A stretch of DNA of 64,000 nt from Candidatus Thorarchaeota archaeon (lineage in GTDB: Archaea > Asgardarchaeota > Thorarchaeia > Thorarchaeales > Thorarchaeaceae). The stretch spans positions 8,120 to 72,119 of the forward strand of contig JAEOUN010000074.1 of assembly GCA_016839245.1 (NCBI GenBank), given 5' to 3'. A program made the position numbers and the translations under genes. Below are positions 9,833-19,272 of this stretch, piece after piece; position 1 is the stretch's first letter; each line of letters opens with the position of its first letter. The notes beneath the pieces are model-generated. The model searched no databases, was not told the origin of the DNA, and worked only from the letters and a program-made list of their open reading frames with translations.

Positions 9833-12661
9833 ATGGTCGCTAAGAGAGTCTTCATAGTCCCGCATACTCACTGGGACCGTGAGTGGTATCTTCCATTCCA
9901 GAGGTTCAGATATAAGCTAGTCCAGCTAATCAATGAACTTCTCAGAATTTTGAATGAAGAGGAATACCTGTTTATGTTGGATGGGCAGACAGTTGTTCTT
10001 GAGGATTACATGGAAATTATTCCTGAAAAGACAAAGGAATTAATGCAAAGGATTCGTGAAGGCAAAATTACAGCTGGACCGTGGTATCTTCTTCCTGATG
10101 AGTGGTTAGTTGGAGGAGAAAGTCTCATTCGCAACTTGGAATTTGGTCAAGATATCGCAACAGAATTCAAGATACCTCTCATGGACATCGCTTACCTTCC
10201 TGACCAGTTCGGGCACACAAGCGCAATACCTCAACTTCTCGGTGATTTGACAAATCTCAAGATTGTTGTTTTATGGCGTGGTGTAGTGTCCAATGTAACA
10301 TCAGTTCCATTCATATGGAAATCTCACGAGAATTCAAAAATCGCTATTAATGGAATCTACCTCCCAACAGGTTATGGTAATGCTTCAATGCTTCCAGAAG
10401 ACTATGAGGAGTTTGCAAAAGCTGTAAAAGATAAGATTGCGGACCTCCAGCCATTCTCTCCCGTACCAATCTATCTTCTCATGAATGGCTCAGACCACCG
10501 TTTTCCGCAACCATTTGTCAAGGAGTATGCTAAGAGAATGTCAGGAGAAGACTATAATATCTCTATAGCACGACTCCAGGATTTCGTCAAAGAACTCGAT
10601 ACTTCACTGACTGCATCAGAATACCATCGTCCAATACATACAGGAGAGTTCAGGTCTCCAGCAAGAGCACCACTTCTTCAAGACACATATTCAGCTCGAA
10701 TGTGGATCAAACAGTGGAACCAGAAAGTTGAGAACAAGCTGACACGAAGTGTTGAACCAATCTGGACCTATCTCTCATCAACACTAGGTCTACAATATCC
10801 TCATGGCTTTCTAAGGACATCATGGAAGTGGTTGCTCCGAAATCAACCTCATGACTCCATATGTGGTTGTTCAGTAGATCAAACTCACGAAGAGATGAAA
10901 GCTCGCTTCTCTTGGGCGGAGTCTATCTGTGATGGTCTCTTGAATGATGCAGAGAAAAATATTCACAAGATTGAGACGTCTTCTCAAGAGTTATCCATCA
11001 TTACTTTCAATGCTGGTGGTAGCTCATTGATGCCAACCTACATTGAATTCACATTTCCAAGAGGTAAAATAATCAGAGGACTTCAGACTGATGAAGGACA
11101 GGTCTACGATATCCAACTTCTCGCATCCAGAGAGGATATCTTCATGGACACAACAGTGGGCATGACAACAGCTAAGATGGGAATGAGATTGCTTCCTGGA
11201 AGGAAATTAATGGATTTCTACATCAATGGCGTTGAATACTTCGATGGAGAAGAACCAGGTTTACTGGAACTCAGACTCAATGCAGATAGACACCCAGTAG
11301 GTGATTTTGATATTGAGAGCTTGAAGGATGAAGCAAACAGAATTATTGGAAGTAAGAAGTATAAGAAAATCCATCTTGTTGCGGCTCGTCCTACTCAGAG
11401 TGTGTATGCATCACTCATTCCTTTGAAACCATGGTCATTTTCAAATCTGATACCAGTTGAAGAAGCACCTTCGGTTAAGAAAGAAGATGCCTTTGAGGTA
11501 GATCAAAATCATGTGGATAATCAGTTCTACACAATTTCATTCAACAAGGATGGAAGTCTAGATTTAATCAATAAAACAACTGGAAAACAATATCAGAGAC
11601 TACATGTGTTTGAAGATTATGGCGATCGTGGAGACGAGTACACCTTCAGTAGGATTGGACCAGAAAAGACCCAGATAAAGAACATAAAACGGACATTGAT
11701 TAGTAAAGGACCAGTAATGGTAGAGATATGCCAGACACTCACACTGGAGCTGTACGAATCGCTAGATACATCAAGGCAAAAACGAATTGGAAAGGCCGAG
11801 ATACCAGTTCGTTCTGTGTTCAGATTCTATCGTGATAGTCCAAGAATCGAAGTCTCGACCAACCTTACGAATTCAGCAAAAGATCATCGACTTAGGGTAT
11901 GTTTCAATCTTCCATTTGAATCTGATACTTCGTTGGCATCTACTCATTTTGGTTATATCGAGCGTTCTGCATCAGCAGAGGTCATTCCGAGTACTGAAGA
12001 GCGAGAGAAAAGAAATGCAGAGTATCCAGAACATCCATCAGGAATCCAACCGCAGAAATCATTCATTCGAATTGAGAATAAGGAAGGAGCAGATGCGATT
12101 ACAGTTATGAATAGAGGACTCCCAGAGGTTGAGCTTGTGGATGGCAATAACCTAGCACTGACCTTACTTAGATGTGTAGGATGGCTTTCACGTTCTGATA
12201 TACCTGAGAGACCGATGCATGCCGGTCCAGGAGAAGAAACTCCAGGTGCTCAGGAGATGAATGAAGAATACCAGTTTCAATATGGATTTCTTGTCCATGC
12301 AAAAGATGAACCAATGTCTTTCAGCGCGGATCACTCAGATGCTTTCCAAGACTTATCTACTACACTTACATTAAATCATGTCGAACCTCATAATAATCTC
12401 TTCCAGCCAATCATACAACCCAAAGAGCATGCAGTAAGGATCTCGTCAATGAGAGTCCGGGATAATTCAATATTGGTGACTCTCTATAATCTTGAGAACA
12501 AACCAATTGAAACAGAGATGCTTCTTGCCGAGTATATCACTAAAGTGACAGAGGTGAGAATGGATGGGACTGCAATTAGTGACCATTCTACCTCTGCACA
12601 CACTATGAATCTCTCTTTCGATGCCCGAGAGATAAAGATGTGTCGTCTATTCCATACATGA
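9833..12661 (+). CDS. GH38 alpha-mannosidase
   Basis: 942-aa glycoside hydrolase family 38 enzyme, the usual size. The N-terminus carries HTHWDREW (residues 11-18), giving zinc ligands H13 and D15. The PDQFGHTS motif supplies the likely nucleophile D124. A histidine in NQPHDSICGC near residue 345 completes the zinc site. The rest is the middle helical and C-terminal beta domains typical of GH38. The motif style resembles bacterial mannosylglycerate-hydrolase-like members more than Golgi enzymes. There is no signal peptide, so it acts in the cytoplasm on imported or internal mannosides. I chose ATG at 9833 over a GTG three codons earlier. A sugar permease gene converges on it. Confidence 0.93.
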   Translation: MVAKRVFIVPHTHWDREWYLPFQRFRYKLVQLINELLRILNEEEYLFMLDGQTVVLEDYMEIIPEKTKELMQRIREGKITAGPWYLLPDEWLVGGESLIRNLEFGQDIATEFKIPLMDIAYLPDQFGHTSAIPQLLGDLTNLKIVVLWRGVVSNVTSVPFIWKSHENSKIAINGIYLPTGYGNASMLPEDYEEFAKAVKDKIADLQPFSPVPIYLLMNGSDHRFPQPFVKEYAKRMSGEDYNISIARLQDFVKELDTSLTASEYHRPIHTGEFRSPARAPLLQDTYSARMWIKQWNQKVENKLTRSVEPIWTYLSSTLGLQYPHGFLRTSWKWLLRNQPHDSICGCSVDQTHEEMKARFSWAESICDGLLNDAEKNIHKIETSSQELSIITFNAGGSSLMPTYIEFTFPRGKIIRGLQTDEGQVYDIQLLASREDIFMDTTVGMTTAKMGMRLLPGRKLMDFYINGVEYFDGEEPGLLELRLNADRHPVGDFDIESLKDEANRIIGSKKYKKIHLVAARPTQSVYASLIPLKPWSFSNLIPVEEAPSVKKEDAFEVDQNHVDNQFYTISFNKDGSLDLINKTTGKQYQRLHVFEDYGDRGDEYTFSRIGPEKTQIKNIKRTLISKGPVMVEICQTLTLELYESLDTSRQKRIGKAEIPVRSVFRFYRDSPRIEVSTNLTNSAKDHRLRVCFNLPFESDTSLASTHFGYIERSASAEVIPSTEEREKRNAEYPEHPSGIQPQKSFIRIENKEGADAITVMNRGLPEVELVDGNNLALTLLRCVGWLSRSDIPERPMHAGPGEETPGAQEMNEEYQFQYGFLVHAKDEPMSFSADHSDAFQDLSTTLTLNHVEPHNNLFQPIIQPKEHAVRISSMRVRDNSILVTLYNLENKPIETEMLLAEYITKVTEVRMDGTAISDHSTSAHTMNLSFDAREIKMCRLFHT

Positions 12662-12679
12662 TTCACTCTGCATTGCAAG

Positions 12680-14014
12680 TCATTCACTAACTGCACTGGA
12701 AGTTGGGTATTCCTTGTTCAATTTCTCGAAGTCAGGATCGATATCTACAATGAAAAGAACCAACACAGAAAGGAAAATGAATAGAGCTGCGATTGGACCC
12801 CAGATAAGATACCCCTTGGAGACAAGGAGGTGCGTACCAGGAACAGGAACTACCTTTGGTAACTCAAAGATTAAACCCCAAATGAATGCTGAAATCGCTT
12901 GCATTCCATTTAATGGAATTGATGGAAAGCTCGTGTAGAATCCTGCTCGACCCTCTCCTGTCATTACTTCATTCTTATGAGCAAAATCAGCGTAGATTAT
13001 ATACGGAAACAGATAGTAACCGGCCACACCTGCACCAGCAAATGCTAGAAGTATAAAGGCTGCTGAGGATGTGTTAATTATAAGAGTGAAGGGGAGAGAG
13101 AGAACAGCAAGCATCATTGACAACTGCAGTGTAAAGCGTTTCCCAATTCGTCGAATAGTGAATTGGTAAATCAAGAAAAACACAAAGACTACTGATAGAA
13201 GTTCGACACCGAAGATAACGAACTCTATCGTGCTGAATGAGAGATAATCATTGATATACGGGAATGCAGTTCTGACAATAGTGGCAATACCAACAGATAA
13301 GAGACCTTGGGCTACTAGCCACCCAACATAGTTCTTATCCTTTAAAGCTACTCTAAGATCTTTCCTAAACGACGGTTGTGGAATAAACCTACCCTCTTTA
13401 TGTAGACCTATTAGTGATGGAGTGAATCCTAGTAGCTGAATAACAATGAAAGCCAAGATCATGTATAGAATCTCACTAGGGAGACCCCATTCTGTAGCTT
13501 GAATAGCCAAGAGAGAAGTTCCAAATGTTCCAATGACAAAACCGATGAAATTGGCAATATTTTGCCATGAAGAAACTGAGGGACGCTCTTCAGGTTCAGT
13601 AAGCTCAGGCATCCATGATTGAAATGGAGTCATTGTCATACCATAGAAGACTTTGAACAGGCTCATCGAAATCATAGCATAGAAAAAGAGACCTAGAACA
13701 TTCCCTTCAGCAAGAAATAGATGTGGACTGAATACGAGCAGGAACGATATAGCCATGAGAGGTGCTCCGGCCATTATGAATGGTTTTCGTCTACCCCATC
13801 TTTTTGTTTGCGTTCTATCACTCAAATTCCCAAAGGTTAGTTCAGATACCATGATTGAGAGATAACTCACGGCTATCGCAGACCCAGTATAGATAGCTGG
13901 CAACGATTGGATTGAGAAATAGAATAGAGCACTGGCTAAGTCTAACATGTCAAGCATTATACTTGGACCCAGACGAGCCATGCCAAAGTAGATCTTCTGG
14001 ATTCGTGTAAGCAA
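12680..14014 (-). CDS. GPH/MelB-like sugar permease (MFS)
   Basis: 444-aa 12-segment transporter of the glycoside-pentoside-hexuronide type within the major facilitator superfamily. The loop after segment 2 contains LSDRTQTKRWGRRKPF, the typical charged GPH/SUT-like signature, and a WMPELTEPEERPSV stretch follows in the expected place. The start is TTG at 14014, with GGAGG just upstream. It converges with the GH38 mannosidase gene with only 18 bases between the stops, so it may import the oligosaccharide that enzyme cleaves. The substrate is not readable from sequence. Confidence 0.85.
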   Translation of the reverse strand: MLTRIQKIYFGMARLGPSIMLDMLDLASALFYFSIQSLPAIYTGSAIAVSYLSIMVSELTFGNLSDRTQTKRWGRRKPFIMAGAPLMAISFLLVFSPHLFLAEGNVLGLFFYAMISMSLFKVFYGMTMTPFQSWMPELTEPEERPSVSSWQNIANFIGFVIGTFGTSLLAIQATEWGLPSEILYMILAFIVIQLLGFTPSLIGLHKEGRFIPQPSFRKDLRVALKDKNYVGWLVAQGLLSVGIATIVRTAFPYINDYLSFSTIEFVIFGVELLSVVFVFFLIYQFTIRRIGKRFTLQLSMMLAVLSLPFTLIINTSSAAFILLAFAGAGVAGYYLFPYIIYADFAHKNEVMTGEGRAGFYTSFPSIPLNGMQAISAFIWGLIFELPKVVPVPGTHLLVSKGYLIWGPIAALFIFLSVLVLFIVDIDPDFEKLNKEYPTSSAVSE

Positions 14015-14082
14015 TCAATCTCCTCCTTGAATTGCATTGAGAATCCAACGCTGAACCGGTTATTAAGTGTCCTTATTTGCTG

Positions 14083-15132
14083 CTAACTAATAATACGCAT
14101 GTCAGCCTTCTTAAATTTCCCAAATGCCTTATTTCCAAATTTCTCTTCAATATCATTTCCATACTCTACTAATGTTTTCAGAGTAGAAGTATTCCCTAGC
14201 GATTTATCGAGAGAGATTTTCAGAAACCAAACAGGATTTTCAGTTCCAGGAATCCTCTCTCTAAGCCAACCAATCGGACTTTTTCGTTTATCCTTATCAA
14301 TCTCTGAAAATTCCATCTCACAGATGATTCCAGTGCTTTTTAGATAAGATAGCCACCGTTTCCACGCAGATTCTGTTGTTGGGAAACCAGATGTTCCCGT
14401 CTTATGAGTGTTGATAGATATAGAATCTATTACTAGCTTGTCACTCTCGATGAACCCAAATCGAGCTGCAATGAAAAGTATTCGAAGAGTGATTTCTCTT
14501 CTAGTTTCAACCATCGCCTGACCTGAAACAACATCAACATTTCGAATTCCAAAGGATGAGGTTATGATTCTATATAGCAGATCATGCAGGATTTTAAACT
14601 GGTGTTCTTTTTTATCCAACGTACCATTAGGAAAAGGAATAATCATTGGAGATTTTTTCTCAACCGCTTTCACTTCAATAATCTCAGTTGGTTTAAGACT
14701 AGCACGAATGTCATCCAATGATTTCTTGCCCTCAAAAATTCTAACATATGCTTGATATTTCTCATCTGATAATTTACGGCCAAGACGGTTTTCAACAGAC
14801 ACTCTGTCATTGTCAATATTCATTGCCTTAATTTTATCACAAGGGTACCGCGAGCAATATGCACAATTTTCAATCTCATTATAAAAAGCACAAGCTCGAG
14901 CTGAACAACCACGAAGAAAATTATGAACGCCAACATCTTTTGAAAGCTTTTCAGTAGGTGTTTGACAGCCATGACATGGATTCTTAGCTGGATTATAGCC
15001 CAGATGTTTCTTAACATCTTCTGCAAACGAATTCCAATCATCGGGAGTTAGATTCTCTCTACTCCAAATGCCCCAAGGACATTCAGAACATATATTCCCA
15101 CATTTACCATAGACTCGTGACATAATCCTCAT
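14083..15132 (-). CDS. Cys-rich DUF3795-like protein
   Basis: 349-aa cytoplasmic protein. The first 110 residues are rich in cysteines in pairs and triplets (CGNICSEC, CHGC, CSARAC, CAYCSRYPC), matching the DUF3795 domain, which probably binds zinc or an Fe-S cluster. The remaining 240 residues are a basic alpha/beta region I do not recognise. Two nearby starts exist, M1 at 15132 and M4 at 15123. It sits 68 bases upstream of the permease gene on the same strand. Function unknown. Confidence 0.75.
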   Translation of the reverse strand: MRIMSRVYGKCGNICSECPWGIWSRENLTPDDWNSFAEDVKKHLGYNPAKNPCHGCQTPTEKLSKDVGVHNFLRGCSARACAFYNEIENCAYCSRYPCDKIKAMNIDNDRVSVENRLGRKLSDEKYQAYVRIFEGKKSLDDIRASLKPTEIIEVKAVEKKSPMIIPFPNGTLDKKEHQFKILHDLLYRIITSSFGIRNVDVVSGQAMVETRREITLRILFIAARFGFIESDKLVIDSISINTHKTGTSGFPTTESAWKRWLSYLKSTGIICEMEFSEIDKDKRKSPIGWLRERIPGTENPVWFLKISLDKSLGNTSTLKTLVEYGNDIEEKFGNKAFGKFKKADMRIIS

Positions 15133-15422
15133 TCTATCTATACAATGGTGATTAATTAACTTGTTACACTCCAGAAATGTGATGGGTGCAGCCTTTTTCG
15201 TATAGTCATTATAATTGAAAGTAGGTTTCTACTCAACATTTGCAAATCTAGTCATGACCATTTGTTAAGTTCAAAATGCTTAATATGGTCAATAATATCA
15301 TAGTGATTGATATGATGTATTATATTATATCCAACAAAACTAACGCTTGTCCTAGACGCCTTAGAAACGAGCTTGGAGCACACTAGAATGCAATGGTCTC
15401 TTAACCTACCAGTGATGAATCA
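15133..15422. other. intergenic region, divergent promoters expected
   Basis: Roughly 290 AT-rich bases between two divergent genes. No frame is convincing. No RNA gene or stable hairpin was recognised. Confidence 0.4.
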
Positions 15423-15429
15423 TTATATA
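15423..15429 (+). promoter_or_regulatory. TATA-like box before the 141-residue protein
   Basis: TTATATA lies about 38-44 bases before the start codon of the next gene. No Shine-Dalgarno site is present there, so the mRNA probably has a very short leader. Confidence 0.35.
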
Positions 15430-15466
15430 CCAATGTTTACTATTATTAATCAAATCAACTCACTTG

Positions 15467-15892
15467 ATGAATTTGACATTGACTCCGGAGGTCAACATCG
15501 AATTGTTTGACATTGACACCTACAACGTACTTAGACTTGCAGCTGGAGCTACGACGCATAAAAACCTCCCAATTCCAAGGCAATGGAATTCAATAGATCG
15601 TCCTCATGTTGCTTTGCTTGAATACACCCATGATAGAATCTTTAGCTTTCTAATCTCTCAACCATCCAATGATGAGAAAGATCTATGGGTGAGAGACCTT
15701 AACCTAGTTCAGGGTGATGCAGTGGTTGAGGTGAAACATACTAATTCAGATTACAGATATTATCGCCGACAAGGAATGAACTGGTTGAAAGTTGCAGAAA
15801 GAAGAGATCAATTCTTCATTGATGTTTATCAACGAGGTAATTATCCTGTTACTGTGCCAACCTTAGATGATAATTGGTCAGCCATTGACTAA
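15467..15892 (+). CDS. small soluble protein of unknown function
   Basis: 141-aa soluble protein, not recognised. Hydrophobic core stretches alternate with charged ones. The second half contains a DYRYYRRQG segment and a pattern of strands ending in a Trp/Ser/Ala/Asp tail. There is no cysteine pair, signal peptide or membrane segment. The start is ATG at 15467; an in-frame TTG immediately precedes it. It stands alone between a divergent DUF3795-like gene and a region with a decayed gene. Confidence 0.6.
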   Translation: MNLTLTPEVNIELFDIDTYNVLRLAAGATTHKNLPIPRQWNSIDRPHVALLEYTHDRIFSFLISQPSNDEKDLWVRDLNLVQGDAVVEVKHTNSDYRYYRRQGMNWLKVAERRDQFFIDVYQRGNYPVTVPTLDDNWSAID

Positions 15893-16334
15893 ATCTATCT
15901 TTTATTTGTTAACAAAGAATTAATTTCTGCACCTACAACTACTTGATAATTGAATTTCCAAAGCAATCCTCGATTATTTTGTAATCCTTTGGATTCAACT
16001 CCTCAAGTATTGTCATACACCTCAATTGTCACATTGCTATGAGTTCGATAAACCTATTCACTTTTGCAACATAGATGTTGTCCACATTGTAAAGTAACTC
16101 TATCAGTTGAAAGACGATGAGTATTATCCAAGAGTGAGTTTCTGACTCCCTGCTATTTTAATTGAAGAAATAGGCAAAATAACGCCGCTTTTTAATAATA
16201 AATGCTGATTACTGCCATATACTCTTAATTTATTAGATAATGTTGATATAATTAGTATGAGGTAGTCGGGGCAAATAAGGCGAATGCATAGGCTAGTTTT
16301 TAGTTACATACCTCAATTACGAAACTCCCCCCTC
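15893..16334. other. gene-poor region with possible coding remnants on the minus strand
   Basis: No intact gene. On the minus strand a 25-residue frame at 15939-16016 (starting MTILEELNP, ending NSIIK) and the same frame interrupted by one stop further upstream (to about 16160, including an IYVAKVNRFIELIAM stretch) look like coding sequence. The rest, 16160-16334, is AT-rich and featureless. This may be the tail of the decayed gene just to the right. Confidence 0.3.
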
Positions 16335-16612
16335 CTACCACGATAACCTGTGTATTCGCCACCTACCTTCTGGAGAAACAGTGCGTTTCACATATTCAAG
16401 AGCCACTGTGAGATTTTCAACATCGACAGCCATTCCGAGTCAGTATCGTGTAATCGATCGAAGTAATCTGTCTCATCTCTTGTATAACCTTCTTCATACT
16501 CAGGGTGAGAACTGAAAAAAAAACTCGTCCATTTCTTTCTTAAAAGCAAGCATGCAGCAGTAACTTGAAGTGTTGTAAGACTGAACTTTGCTGACTAAAG
16601 AAGTGGCTTCGC
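16335..16612 (-). pseudogene. frameshifted remnant of an unknown protein gene
   Basis: Three consecutive minus-strand pieces in different frames each read like protein: an upstream piece including NTSSYCCMLAFKKEMDEF, a middle piece including HPEYEEGYTRDETDYFD, and a last piece starting MAVDVENLTVALEYVKRT (16433 to its stop at 16335). The first shift falls at a run of nine A (16515-16523 on the plus strand), a classic slippage site. The second lies near 16435. The parent protein is not recognised. A sequencing or assembly error at the homopolymer is the main alternative. Confidence 0.4.
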
Positions 16613-16625
16613 GTTACCTCAGAGA

Positions 16626-17651
16626 TCAATCGACTAGAGTGACTTTTCCATATCTGAAAATCTTCAAACCATTTTCATAGTCTGCCACATATACATAATC
16701 GTCAACAACATCCAGGTTTATTGACGAGCCACCATAATCGCAACTACATAATAACGTGGGATTGCAGGTGTCTGTAACATTAAGAGCGATCAATCCTTTT
16801 TCTTGGTCAGCAAGAAAGGCAATCTCATTGACTACGAAGATTGCGAAGACACGGCCCTCTGGATCATATTGACTTATTTTTGTAATATTTGAGAAATCAC
16901 TAACATCTAAAATTTGACATTCACCCTTGTTCTCCGCATGGTTTGCGAGATATACATAATCCTCATACACAAATGGATTCCAGAGATCAGTTTCAGAAAT
17001 TATATATGATCCACTTTGTACAAGATGTTGAAGATCAGTAGCATCAATGATTCTTAGACCAGAATAAGAACTCAAGTGATCAATAATGTAAGCAAAATTA
17101 TTCACGACGCGTACAAAAATACACGCTCCAGAAGTTGAATAGTGAGATATGTACTTAGGAGTTGTTGAATCACTTACATTAAGCAATACAAGACCATTGG
17201 TCCAAGCTGAAATAAATGCAACATCATTTACTATTTGGATATCATAGATTTCCTCATAATCATGATATTCTGAGATTATTATTGGAGCTTCAGGATTGGT
17301 GATATTGACAATACAAAGTCCTGAGTTGCGATCCGTCACATATGCAAGTGGGTACTCAATATCAAGTCCAATTGGATTCATCCCACAATCAGTCTTCGAG
17401 AGAATCACAGGTCCGGAAGGATCGAGCACGTTGATTAGTACTAATCCCTCTGTATCATCTAGAATGTAAGCAATATTGTTCTCAACTTCTACAGTCAGTG
17501 TGTTACCACCTGTATCAATTCCAGCAAGTTCTGTTAAGATGAATTGTTCAGTAGATTCTGTACCTTGATTGAGATAGCAATATATTGTAAAAAGAAAACC
17601 TAGGCATATCATAATGCAAACGAGGACAGCTAATTTTCTTGTCTGTACCAT
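16626..17651 (-). CDS. LVIVD-repeat extracellular protein
   Basis: 341-aa protein made of about seven LVIVD-type repeats, each of about 43 residues with the pattern of a strand like GLVLINV followed by Asp/Asn-Pro, a strand, a turn and a strand such as AYVTD. Such repeats fold as a beta-propeller. An N-terminal hydrophobic stretch (about 8-26) after a basic start acts as a signal peptide or membrane anchor, so the propeller faces outside. ATG at 17651. In archaea these proteins are surface-exposed; a specific ligand cannot be inferred. Confidence 0.85.
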   Translation of the reverse strand: MVQTRKLAVLVCIMICLGFLFTIYCYLNQGTESTEQFILTELAGIDTGGNTLTVEVENNIAYILDDTEGLVLINVLDPSGPVILSKTDCGMNPIGLDIEYPLAYVTDRNSGLCIVNITNPEAPIIISEYHDYEEIYDIQIVNDVAFISAWTNGLVLLNVSDSTTPKYISHYSTSGACIFVRVVNNFAYIIDHLSSYSGLRIIDATDLQHLVQSGSYIISETDLWNPFVYEDYVYLANHAENKGECQILDVSDFSNITKISQYDPEGRVFAIFVVNEIAFLADQEKGLIALNVTDTCNPTLLCSCDYGGSSINLDVVDDYVYVADYENGLKIFRYGKVTLVD

Positions 17652-17809
17652 CTCGCTAACCGAGGAATATCTCCAGAGATTGAATATTAAGACCGTCGTT
17701 CATAGCAAGATTTTCTTAAAGAATAGCTCTTTCATCTTGTGCGCAGAGGTAGCAAGAATATTCTACAAACTTGGTCTCCCAAGTACTTCTTTATATTGAT
17801 AATCTAGTA

Positions 17810-18238
17810 CTAGTTCTTCTTAATTCTCCAGTCTTTAAGCGTCCAGAAGATTAGTATTACATATCCAAAGAGAGATGCAACAACGAGAAGGATAACCAGT
17901 TGAATTGGAAGGTTAAGTGTTGTCGGTGTGACAATATCTGCAAAGACTGCTAATGCCATGACTATAAGAAAGAGATTCAGAAAAAGGAATCCGAAGAAGC
18001 TGATCAGAGTCATACCAGACTTCCTTAATTGCCACACTATCTCCGCTCCGATTAGGACAATTGTACACCCGATAATCCAAACGAGCCAAAAGGATCTCAT
18101 AGCCACATCAGTTGGAAATGTCGCGAAATATGGAGCTGAGAAGAAGAATAAGACTGAAAACAGGATGACTAGCGAACCATAGAGACTACCAAGAACTTTC
18201 GCAGTTTCAACAGGATTCTTATGATCCATATCTGACAC
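17810..18238 (-). CDS. small four-helix membrane protein
   Basis: 142-aa membrane protein with four hydrophobic segments (about 18-38, 49-68, 78-98 and 112-133) and short polar ends; the C-terminus is basic (KDWRIKKN). It starts with GTG at 18238, with AGAGGTGATT just upstream. No family recognised. It lies about 95 bases downstream of the PARP-type zinc finger gene on the same strand and could share its transcript. Confidence 0.7.
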   Translation of the reverse strand: MSDMDHKNPVETAKVLGSLYGSLVILFSVLFFFSAPYFATFPTDVAMRSFWLVWIIGCTIVLIGAEIVWQLRKSGMTLISFFGFLFLNLFLIVMALAVFADIVTPTTLNLPIQLVILLVVASLFGYVILIFWTLKDWRIKKN

Positions 18239-18333
18239 TCAATCACCTCTAATGGTATTAATGGATAATTCAATATATAATACATTTGTAAAATGGCTAG
18301 AGGATGAGGAAAAAGTGGTAGGTAATTATTACA

Positions 18334-19017
18334 CTAAGACGCTTCGCGGTCAAGTTCATCTCTCTGTGTTGATGTCAACTCCTCATACCCAGAGAGGATT
18401 TTCAGATCTATGTCATCAAGAATTTGAACTTTGCATTTCAGATGATGCCAACGATAGCTTACGTGGCCCTCATACATCGATGGTTCTCCTAATCGAAGTT
18501 CGCCAATACCGATGAGATTGCCACAAGTACGGCACGAAGACCTTCCTGACTTGGCAGCTTCTATTTTCCATCGTTCTTCGGATTCATCAGAAGAGGGTTC
18601 TTTAAAATCATCCAAATCATGGAGAAAATCCTCGACATCACCTCGAATAAGTTCCGGTGTGATTCGAATAACAAAGGAGTCGTATTCTGAGGGAGAAAAT
18701 TCAAGATCCGCATTCCCATTGGTATAGGTCCTTGTTATGGCAGTATTTGGAGGATACATCTTCTTCGCACGCATGTACTCAACCATCTGAGTTGCAAGTA
18801 CCTTACTTACATCTCGCTTATCCATTATCTTGATTCCATCTTCATAGGCAACACCATATGTGGTGGTAATAATCTGTTGACCTGTATCAAGAGTTTCTCT
18901 TTTCTTTGTAAAAATGACTGCTCCAATACGTACCGATTTCTTAATGCGCGGTGTTCTAAACGTATCTGAATTTATCCAATACCCCCAATCAGTTGCATAC
19001 TCGGTCCAATCAGTCAT
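18334..19017 (-). CDS. PARP-type zinc finger protein
   Basis: 227-aa protein. Residues 153-225 match the eukaryotic PARP-type zinc finger: AAKSGRSSCRTC brings C162 and C165, then a 26-residue spacer and HLKC with H192 and C195. This is C-x2-C-x26-H-x2-C, against C-x2-C-x28-H-x2-C in human PARP1 finger 1. The downstream helix (LSGYEELTSTQRDEL) also follows the family pattern of a Gly-aromatic, Leu and Asp-Gln helix. In PARP1 and DNA ligase III this finger recognises DNA breaks. The first 150 residues are an unrecognised domain; no ADP-ribosyltransferase or ligase domain is present. A DNA-break sensor or adaptor role is inference. Confidence 0.82.
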   Translation of the reverse strand: MTDWTEYATDWGYWINSDTFRTPRIKKSVRIGAVIFTKKRETLDTGQQIITTTYGVAYEDGIKIMDKRDVSKVLATQMVEYMRAKKMYPPNTAITRTYTNGNADLEFSPSEYDSFVIRITPELIRGDVEDFLHDLDDFKEPSSDESEERWKIEAAKSGRSSCRTCGNLIGIGELRLGEPSMYEGHVSYRWHHLKCKVQILDDIDLKILSGYEELTSTQRDELDREAS

Positions 19018-19272
19018 AATCTTAGCCCTCGACTTATTGTCTTATTCAGCCTATATGAAGTTTAACAAAATAAGGTATGGGATTCTAAAAGTGTCGAATA
19101 TTTCATCGGCTATATATAAAAATAGTAAATTATCAGTTTAAATGATTAACTATACCATTCTACAAGCATTTGTATTTTCGCTGAGAGCTTCTAATTTATA
19201 TACTTCAAATAATATGATAATATGCTTCTTACCTTCCGCGTATGTGCACGGTTGGAGAGGAGGATATTAACG

